The notes below the pieces were generated by a model that did no database searches, had not been told where the DNA came from, and was given only the letters and a program-made list of their open reading frames with translations. Made by a program: the position numbers and the translations under genes. Positions 4,678 to 9,090 of a DNA stretch of 9,090 bases are shown piece by piece. Each line of letters begins with the position of its first letter. Position 1 is the first letter of the stretch. The DNA comes from CAZDYP01 sp964509505 (lineage in GTDB: Bacteria > Chloroflexota > Anaerolineae > JACRMK01), in assembly GCA_964509505.1 (NCBI GenBank), contig CAZDYP010000191.1:1-9090 (forward strand), written 5' to 3'.

Positions 4678-6303
4678 TCACTTCCCCCGCACCTTCGGCA
4701 TCATCCAAAAATGCCACGGCGAAGGCATCACACCGACAGGCACTTCAATCAGCGTTGGTCCCTTGCGCTCGAAGCCGTCACGCATCGCTTGGCGCAAGGC
4801 TGGCATCGTCGTCGCCTTCACGCCGACCGCGCCAAATGTTTCCGCCATCTTTGCGAAATCGGGGTTGTGCAAATCGGAGGCGATGACGCGCCCGCCATAT
4901 TGTTCCTTCTGCATCCGTTGCACGTTACCAAATGCGCCATCCACAAACACGACGGCGACCAATGGAATTTTGTGCAGCACCGCCGTCGCCAACTCCTGCA
5001 CGTTGTACATGAACCCGCCATCGCCCGAAATCGAAAGGACGGGCTTATCGGGATGCGCGACCTTCACGCCAAGCGCCGTCGCAAAGCCGTAGCCCAACGT
5101 GCCTTGATAGCTCGACGTGATGAGCGTGCGCGGGCGATAGACGGGATACGCAAATTGCGAGACGTAGCCGACCTGCGTCACCTCCTCCACCAGCAAGCCA
5201 TCGTCGGGCAACTCCTCACGTATCAATTGCAAGTAATCGTATTGTGGTTGCAGCGTCGCAAACTTCTCATCCATTTCCTCTTTGAGCGCGCTCATTTCGG
5301 TTTCACGCGAGGCGCGTGCGCGATTGTGTTTCGGCAGTTCAGCGCGCAACGCCGCCAACGACAACTTCGCATCGGCGACAATACCAATAGTTGGCGGGCG
5401 AATGCGTGTCAGCTCGACAGGATCGAGGTCAATGCGAATGAGCTTGAGCGCGTCGTCCGTGCCCCACGCCGTTAATGGACGTTGCATGCGTGAGCCTACA
5501 CCCAACACCACATCCGCCTCAGCCCACAAGCGATGTCCATGCGGGCCCATCACGCTCAAGTAATGGCGCGAATCCAACACGCCCTTGCCATTCGTCACCG
5601 AGACGACGGGCGCTTGCAACAGCTCCGCGACAGCCTTCAACTCCTCGCCAGCTTCATCCGCGCCGCTGCCGACAAAGATGAGCGGTTTCTGCGCTTTGCC
5701 CAACAACTCGGCGGCTTTACCAATCGCTTGCGGGTCAGGCGCCAGTGGCGCATAACCATTCGCAGCATCCGTGAACGTCACGGCGGTTTCCCACGTCAAC
5801 ACATCGGGCGGAATTTCCAAACCGACGGGGCGCGGTCTGCCTGTCTGCAATTGGGTGAATGCTTCATCCACTAACGGTTGCACCTGCGTCGGATGTTCGA
5901 TGCGCGCCGCCCATTTCGTGAGGCCGCGCAAGATGGCGAGTTGATCGGGTATCTCGTGCAACATGCCGAAGCCGCGTCCAATCATCGGCGTCGCAATCTG
6001 TCCCGTGATACAGAGTACTGGCGCATTCGCCGCATACGCCGTCGAGAGCGCCGCCGTCGTGTTCAAGAATCCAGGACCCGGCACCACCGCATACGCGCCG
6101 ACTTTGCCTGTCGAGCGCGCATACCCAAACGCCATGTACGCCGCGCCTTGTTCATGGCGTGTGTGAATCACACGAATCTGGCCTGAATCATGCAACGCAT
6201 TGAAGAGACCATCATTCTGCACGCCCGGCAACGCAAACAATGTATCAATGCCGTGACGATGTAGCATTTCAACGAGGGCTTGTGCGCCCGTCATACGAGA
6301 CAT
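4678..6303 (-). CDS. Thiamine-diphosphate-dependent enzyme (acetolactate synthase/benzoylformate decarboxylase-like)
   Basis: ATG 6303 is chosen because AAGGAG (6314-6309) lies 5 bases before it; the GTG at 6309-6307 overlaps that site. The product has 541 residues, normal for the family. The N-terminal pyrimidine-binding domain (about 1-170) holds the catalytic glutamate E51 in THRHEQGAAYMAFGYAR and the GPG.LN loop (76-81). The central domain (about 190-325) has FVGSGADEAG and VVLGVGSRM. The C-terminal diphosphate-binding domain has GDGGFMYNVQELATAV (427-442). The Mg motif usually ends in NN; here the place is VD (V454, D455) in VVFVDGAFGN, so an Asp stands where the second Asn ligates Mg. 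These enzymes decarboxylate or join 2-keto acids; which applies here cannot be told, and many relatives are of unknown substrate. It is monocistronic, divergent from rhaEW, and no small regulatory subunit gene accompanies it, which argues against a biosynthetic IlvB. Confidence 0.82.
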   Translation of the reverse strand: MSRMTGAQALVEMLHRHGIDTLFALPGVQNDGLFNALHDSGQIRVIHTRHEQGAAYMAFGYARSTGKVGAYAVVPGPGFLNTTAALSTAYAANAPVLCITGQIATPMIGRGFGMLHEIPDQLAILRGLTKWAARIEHPTQVQPLVDEAFTQLQTGRPRPVGLEIPPDVLTWETAVTFTDAANGYAPLAPDPQAIGKAAELLGKAQKPLIFVGSGADEAGEELKAVAELLQAPVVSVTNGKGVLDSRHYLSVMGPHGHRLWAEADVVLGVGSRMQRPLTAWGTDDALKLIRIDLDPVELTRIRPPTIGIVADAKLSLAALRAELPKHNRARASRETEMSALKEEMDEKFATLQPQYDYLQLIREELPDDGLLVEEVTQVGYVSQFAYPVYRPRTLITSSYQGTLGYGFATALGVKVAHPDKPVLSISGDGGFMYNVQELATAVLHKIPLVAVVFVDGAFGNVQRMQKEQYGGRVIASDLHNPDFAKMAETFGAVGVKATTMPALRQAMRDGFERKGPTLIEVPVGVMPSPWHFWMMPKVRGK

Positions 6304-6345
6304 AACCACTCCTTCTCAAAAATTGTTTTCAAAGCCAGCGTTGTA

Positions 6346-6366
6346 GGGCAAGTTTTTAACTTGCCC
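6346..6366. repeat. Short palindrome in the ThDP gene leader
   Basis: GGGCAAGTT (6346-6354), TTT, AACTTGCCC (6358-6366) is a perfect 9-bp stem with a 3-base loop. It lies downstream of the minus-strand promoter, so it would be transcribed in the leader of the ThDP gene. Its form suggests a dispersed REP-like palindrome, but no second copy is present here. Confidence 0.55.
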
Positions 6367-6382
6367 GCTCCAACTACATCGG

Positions 6383-6412
6383 ATTCTACAAGGGAATGTA
6401 TGTGGGCGTCAA
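6383..6412 (-). promoter_or_regulatory. Promoter of the ThDP enzyme gene
   Basis: On the minus strand, TTGACG (6412-6407) and TAGAAT (6388-6383) are 18 bases apart; each matches five of six consensus bases. The transcript would start near 6376 and carry a leader of about 73 bases that includes the 6346-6366 hairpin. Confidence 0.6.
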
Positions 6413-6421
6413 TGTCGCAGC

Positions 6422-6449
6422 TTTCACGCGTTCGCATGCTTGCGATAGT
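6422..6449 (+). promoter_or_regulatory. Possible rhaEW promoter
   Basis: TGCGATAGT (6441-6449) resembles the extended -10 TGCTATACT seen elsewhere in the window. The -35 candidate TTTCAC (6422-6427) is weak, with a 16-base spacer. It would give a leader of about 225 bases. This is a tentative assignment. Confidence 0.25.
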
Positions 6450-6530
6450 ATGTTAGATCTTGCAAGTTTGCCAAAAACCTGCGCGGTCTTCATTTTTGTG
6501 GCTCTTCTGGTTTTGCTGTAGAACGCTCAA

Positions 6531-6587
6531 GGCGGATGGGCACATCCGCCGTTGGACGCGGGATGTGCGACCAACGGGAGTCCCGCG
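6531..6587 (+). promoter_or_regulatory. Structured rhaEW leader: hairpin plus crossing stems
   Basis: A perfect hairpin, GGCGGATG (6531-6538) with CATCCGCC (6543-6550) and a GGCA tetraloop, is followed at once by two crossing pairings. CGTTGG (6550-6555) pairs with CCAACG (6571-6576), and CGCGGGA (6557-6563) pairs with TCCCGCG (6581-6587). These form a pseudoknot or two competing structures. The high GC content gives stability but also raises the chance of accidental pairing. It could be a regulatory RNA in the rhaEW leader or an inserted repeat; it matches no riboswitch class I know. Confidence 0.35.
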
Positions 6588-6679
6588 CGAGCCATTCTAC
6601 ACTCCAGTCGGTAGAGTCATTTTTGTTCACATGACTTTTGCGGTAGCATGGAAAGGACTTTGCCATAGAGAGGTAACTC

Positions 6680-8731
6680 ATGCCCCAAAATTTATGGAAC
6701 GAATTGGAAGCCACGACCCTGAGCGGTTTGGATTTGCTTGTGTATCGTTCGCGCTTGCTCGGCGCAGACCGCAGCGTGTGCAACGTCTATGGCGGCAATA
6801 CCGCGAGCAAAATTATGGAGATTGATTTTCGCGGACGCCCAACCATGACGTTGTGGGTGAAAGGCTCTGGCTCTGATCTGGCGACCATGACGCGCAAGGA
6901 CTTCGCAGGCTTGCGACTGGACGATGTGTTGCCGTTGCTAGAACGCGACGCCATGAGCGACGAAGCGATGACGGCGTATCTCGCGCATTGCTTGTTGCAG
7001 CCGACAATGCCGCGCCAATCCATCGAGACGTTGCTCCATGCGTTCATCCCCGCCGCGCACACCGACCACACGCATCCCGACGCCATCGTCGCGCTCGCGT
7101 GCGCAGAACATGGCGAAGACCTGGCGCGTGAACTGTATGGCGAGCGTATAGCGTGGGTGCCATACACTCGCCCAGGTTTCGCGTTGAGCAAGCAAATTGC
7201 CAATGCAGTGCGCGCCCATCCGAAACTCGAATGCGTCATCATGGGCAAGCATGGGCTGGTGACGTGGGACGATGATCCGCGTGCGTGCTACGACAAAACG
7301 ATTCGCGTCATTCAAGCGGCGGAAGATTTCATCGCCTCCCGAAGACCTCACAGGTCTTTGAGACCTGTGAGGTTTGAAACGACGTCCGACCAACGCCACG
7401 CCATCGCCACAGAGCTCATGCCCATCGTGCGGCGTGCGGCGAGCAAAAGCGGGCGTATGGTAGCGCGCTATGACGATAGCGCTGAGGTGTTAGACTTCAT
7501 CGCCGCTGATGGCGCGCGTGAGTTAGCGTTGACGGGTGCGGCATGTCCTGATCACCTGGTGCATACGAAGCACTGGCCTCTTTTTGTCGAGTGGCATGAT
7601 GACGTAAACGCGCTTAAGCAAAACTTGAGCGACGGTCTGGCGCAATACATCGCCCAATACACACAATACTTTGAAACGCATCGCAACGAGACAGACGCGA
7701 TGTTCAACCCCGCGCCGCGCGTCGTGTTGATCCCGAACGTCGGTATGATGACGCTTGGCAAGGACGCACACGCAGCGCAAGTCTCTGCTGATTTGTATTA
7801 CCGTGCACTGGCGGTCATGCGCGGCGCGACGATCTTGGATCGCTTCGTGTCGCTCACGCCCGCCGAAGCGTACGGCGTCGAGTATTGGCCCCTCGAATTG
7901 TATAAGCTCACGTTGCGCCCACCTGAACGTGAACTCGCGGGACGCATCGCCTTTGTCACAGGCGGCGCGTCGGGCATCGGGCGCGCAACGGCGTATCGGC
8001 TCGCCGCAGAGGGCGCGCACGTTGTCATTGCCGACATCAACGCAGCAGGCGCAGCGCAAGTCGCCGACGAACTCTGCAAGCAACATGGCACGAAACGCGG
8101 TTTTGCCCTGACATGCAATGTGAGCGACGAAGCGGAAGTCGTGGAAGCGTTTCGGCAAACGGTGTTGGCGTATGGGGGCGTGGACATCGTCGTGAGCAAC
8201 GCGGGGCTGGCGTCGGCGTCGCCCATTACCGAGACGAGCGTGAGCGAGTGGAACAAATTGTTCGATGTGTTGGCGCGCGGCTATTTCTTGGTGGCGCGCG
8301 AAGCGTTTCGTGTCTGGCAAGCACAAGGGCTAGGCGGCAGTTTGATTTTCGTCGCGAGCAAGAACGGTTTGATTGGCAGCAAGAACGCGGCGGCGTATGG
8401 CGCGGCGAAAGCGGCAGAGATCAATCTAGCGCGCTGCCTCGCAGAGGAAGGCGGCGCGCACGGCATTCGCGTCAACGTCGTGAACCCCGATGCGGTGCTG
8501 CAAGGGTCGAGCATTTGGAGCAGCCAATGGCGCGTAGAACGCGCGCAGAGCGCGGGCATCGCGCCCACCGAGTTGGAAGCCTACTATCGGCAACGCAACA
8601 CCTTGAAGGTGAATATCCTTCCAGCGGACATCGCGGAAGCCGTGTTGTTCTTCGCGTCGGAGCGTTCCGTGAAAACGACGGGAGGAATACTGAATGTGGA
8701 TGGTGGATTGGCAGCGGCGTACGTGCGTTAA
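6680..8731 (+). CDS. rhaEW: Bifunctional rhamnulose-1-phosphate aldolase/L-lactaldehyde dehydrogenase
   Basis: ATG 6680 follows GAGAGGT (6668-6674). The 683-residue product is a two-domain fusion of the usual length. Residues 1-415 are a class II aldolase: NVYGGNTASK (35-44), SIETLLH with E116 as the likely catalytic base, and Zn-binding histidines in HTDHTHPDA (H130, H132) and GKHGL (H191). Residues 418-683 are a short-chain dehydrogenase: TGGASGIG (427-434), D452 (favouring NAD over NADP), SNAG (506-509), S560, and Y573/K577 in YGAAK. RhaEW of Chloroflexus and B. subtilis YuxG have this architecture. They cleave L-rhamnulose 1-phosphate to dihydroxyacetone phosphate and L-lactaldehyde, then oxidise the lactaldehyde. 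All key residues are present. Residues about 222-232 are encoded by a palindromic repeat inserted in frame. RhaA, RhaB and a regulator are not in the window; a related deoxysugar phosphate as substrate is possible. Confidence 0.9.
   Translation: MPQNLWNELEATTLSGLDLLVYRSRLLGADRSVCNVYGGNTASKIMEIDFRGRPTMTLWVKGSGSDLATMTRKDFAGLRLDDVLPLLERDAMSDEAMTAYLAHCLLQPTMPRQSIETLLHAFIPAAHTDHTHPDAIVALACAEHGEDLARELYGERIAWVPYTRPGFALSKQIANAVRAHPKLECVIMGKHGLVTWDDDPRACYDKTIRVIQAAEDFIASRRPHRSLRPVRFETTSDQRHAIATELMPIVRRAASKSGRMVARYDDSAEVLDFIAADGARELALTGAACPDHLVHTKHWPLFVEWHDDVNALKQNLSDGLAQYIAQYTQYFETHRNETDAMFNPAPRVVLIPNVGMMTLGKDAHAAQVSADLYYRALAVMRGATILDRFVSLTPAEAYGVEYWPLELYKLTLRPPERELAGRIAFVTGGASGIGRATAYRLAAEGAHVVIADINAAGAAQVADELCKQHGTKRGFALTCNVSDEAEVVEAFRQTVLAYGGVDIVVSNAGLASASPITETSVSEWNKLFDVLARGYFLVAREAFRVWQAQGLGGSLIFVASKNGLIGSKNAAAYGAAKAAEINLARCLAEEGGAHGIRVNVVNPDAVLQGSSIWSSQWRVERAQSAGIAPTELEAYYRQRNTLKVNILPADIAEAVLFFASERSVKTTGGILNVDGGLAAAYVR
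7343..7375. repeat. Palindromic repeat inserted in frame in rhaEW
   Basis: ACCTCACAGGTCT (7345-7357), TTG, AGACCTGTGAGGT (7361-7373) is a perfect 13-bp inverted repeat with a 3-base loop. A G-T pair and an A-T pair extend it to 7343 and 7375. It encodes RPHRSLRPVRF, an arginine-rich run unlike the surrounding protein, in the linker after the aldolase helix AAEDFIASR. Palindromes of this kind, as I recall, are dispersed in Chloroflexota genomes, usually between genes. Confidence 0.7.
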
Positions 8732-8742
8732 AAAATTGATTG

Positions 8743-8751
8743 TGCTATACT
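8743..8751 (+). promoter_or_regulatory. Extended -10 promoter downstream of rhaEW
   Basis: TGCTATACT is an extended -10 (TATACT at 8746-8751) and the surrounding 11-mer TGTGCTATACT is identical to 3445-3455. The -35 position falls in the last codons of rhaEW and is weak. It would drive the fragment at 8787-9014 and the gene at 9027. Confidence 0.5.
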
Positions 8752-8786
8752 CGCATCTGTCATTCGCTGCTCGCCGCTAAAGATAA

Positions 8787-9014
8787 TCATTTTCAGGGAA
8801 AGTCTTCACCGACGCATCCGCTGAAGAAGATGACTTGATGCTGGTCTTTGGACTGACACAAGCCAGCAAAGCCGAAAACAAGCAATACTGGCGCCGCGAG
8901 TTAGGTTTGTGCTGGCAACCTCTCATCGTGGAGTTGTGCCGACAGACCTGCAGTGATTTTAGCGGTCCCATTCGTGTAGGGTCAGATGAGATTTGTGATT
9001 TGGCCGTTAATTAG
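8787..9014 (+). pseudogene. Coding-like gene fragment, possibly restriction-endonuclease-derived
   Basis: An open frame of 75 codons without an early ATG runs from the TAA at 8784-8786 to a TAG at 9012-9014. The reading is protein-like: GKVFTDASAEEDDLMLVFGL, then ENKQYWRRELGLCWQPLIVE and a final VGSDEICDLAVN. Balanced composition, an aromatic/basic helix and a late Asp-rich strand give the look of an N-terminal nuclease-fold region, similar to some type II restriction enzymes just before their (D/E)xK motif. That identification is weak. No ribosome binding site or start is evident unless ATG 8838 is used, so a truncated remnant is likely. Its stop overlaps the binding site of the next gene, which is in the same frame. 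Confidence 0.3.
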
Positions 9015-9026
9015 GAGAAACCTTCT

Positions 9027-9090
9027 ATGCCCATCACCATGACCGACTCGCTCATCTATGCTCCCGCGTGGAGCACCGATGAGCTGCGGA
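9027..9090 (+). CDS. Start of a gene, possibly adenylosuccinate lyase/fumarase superfamily
   Basis: ATG 9027 follows AGGAGA (9013-9018) with an 8-base spacer. Twenty-one codons are visible before the edge: MPITMTDSLIYAPAWSTDEL and one more. The pattern D-S-x-I-Y, then W-S-T-D-E-(L/M)-R is how lyases of the PurB/3-carboxymuconate cycloisomerase type often begin. With so little sequence the family is only a suggestion. Confidence 0.45.
   Translation, partial: MPITMTDSLIYAPAWSTDELR

Larger units (their letters stand above)
6304..6679. other. Divergent regulatory region between the ThDP gene and rhaEW
   Basis: These 376 bases contain no gene. From left to right they hold the ThDP binding site, a short hairpin (6346-6366), a minus-strand promoter (6383-6412), a weak plus-strand promoter (about 6422-6449), then a leader of some 225 bases before rhaEW. 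The leader contains a hairpin and a possible pseudoknot (6531-6587). The long leader and back-to-back promoters suggest shared control of the two genes. I recognise no specific operator. Confidence 0.5.

Noticed and set aside
4711..5475. Plus-strand open frame of 254 codons
   Set aside because: It is the antisense of the ThDP enzyme gene, Arg/His-rich, as expected from the opposite strand of a GC-rich gene.
6304..6309. GTG start for the ThDP enzyme
   Set aside because: The GTG overlaps the AAGGAG sequence that correctly positions ATG 6303.
7523..8326. Minus-strand open frame of 267 codons
   Set aside because: It is antisense to rhaEW, whose aldolase and dehydrogenase motifs cover the whole span; the composition is His/Arg-rich and there is no motif.
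1..9090. CRISPR array, tRNA, rRNA or complete insertion sequence
   Set aside because: No regularly spaced repeats, cloverleaf-like segment, rRNA motif, transposase or terminal inverted repeats of insertion-sequence type were seen.

Overview
The window looks like a chromosomal segment of a Chloroflexota bacterium, probably Anaerolineae-like. The grounds are a fused rhamnulose-phosphate aldolase/lactaldehyde dehydrogenase of the RhaEW type known from Chloroflexus, an XisH/XisI pair, a TumE-like toxin remnant, extended -10 promoters reading TGTGCTATACT, and short palindromic repeats scattered in and between genes. The assignment is an inference; no rRNA or other marker gene is present.

Layout. 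1-1375: the end of a TolB/PD40 beta-propeller gene and a secreted SpoIID-domain gene that appears frameshifted near its end, closed by a strong intrinsic terminator at 1320-1357. This part is visibly AT-richer than the rest. 1376-2851: a 216-base upstream region with a possible H-type pseudoknot just before the ribosome binding site, then an enolase-superfamily (mandelate racemase group) sugar-acid dehydratase candidate. 2859-4654: an accessory patch with a dead TumE-like toxin/antitoxin pair (toxin internally deleted, antitoxin with an in-frame TAG), a 73-residue remnant resembling a DNA methylase N-terminus, and an intact xisH-xisI pair with a near-consensus promoter. A 15-base direct repeat carrying a hairpin lies on each side of xisHI. 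4678-6303 (minus): a thiamine-diphosphate enzyme of the acetolactate synthase/benzoylformate decarboxylase group with its own promoter. 6304-6679: a divergent regulatory region with several hairpins and a second possible pseudoknot. 6680-8731: rhaEW, interrupted in frame by a small palindromic repeat. 8732-9026: a promoter and a short coding-like fragment. 9027-9090: the start of a gene that resembles the adenylosuccinate lyase/fumarase superfamily.

How the genes could work together. RhaEW would cleave rhamnulose 1-phosphate and convert L-lactaldehyde. The dehydratase would turn a sugar acid into a 2-keto-3-deoxy acid. The ThDP enzyme could act on a 2-keto acid or short aldehyde from either route. 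No kinase, isomerase, transporter or regulator is visible, so this grouping is a hypothesis. The accessory patch sits between the dehydratase and the ThDP enzyme and looks like a place where mobile or selfish modules arrive and decay.
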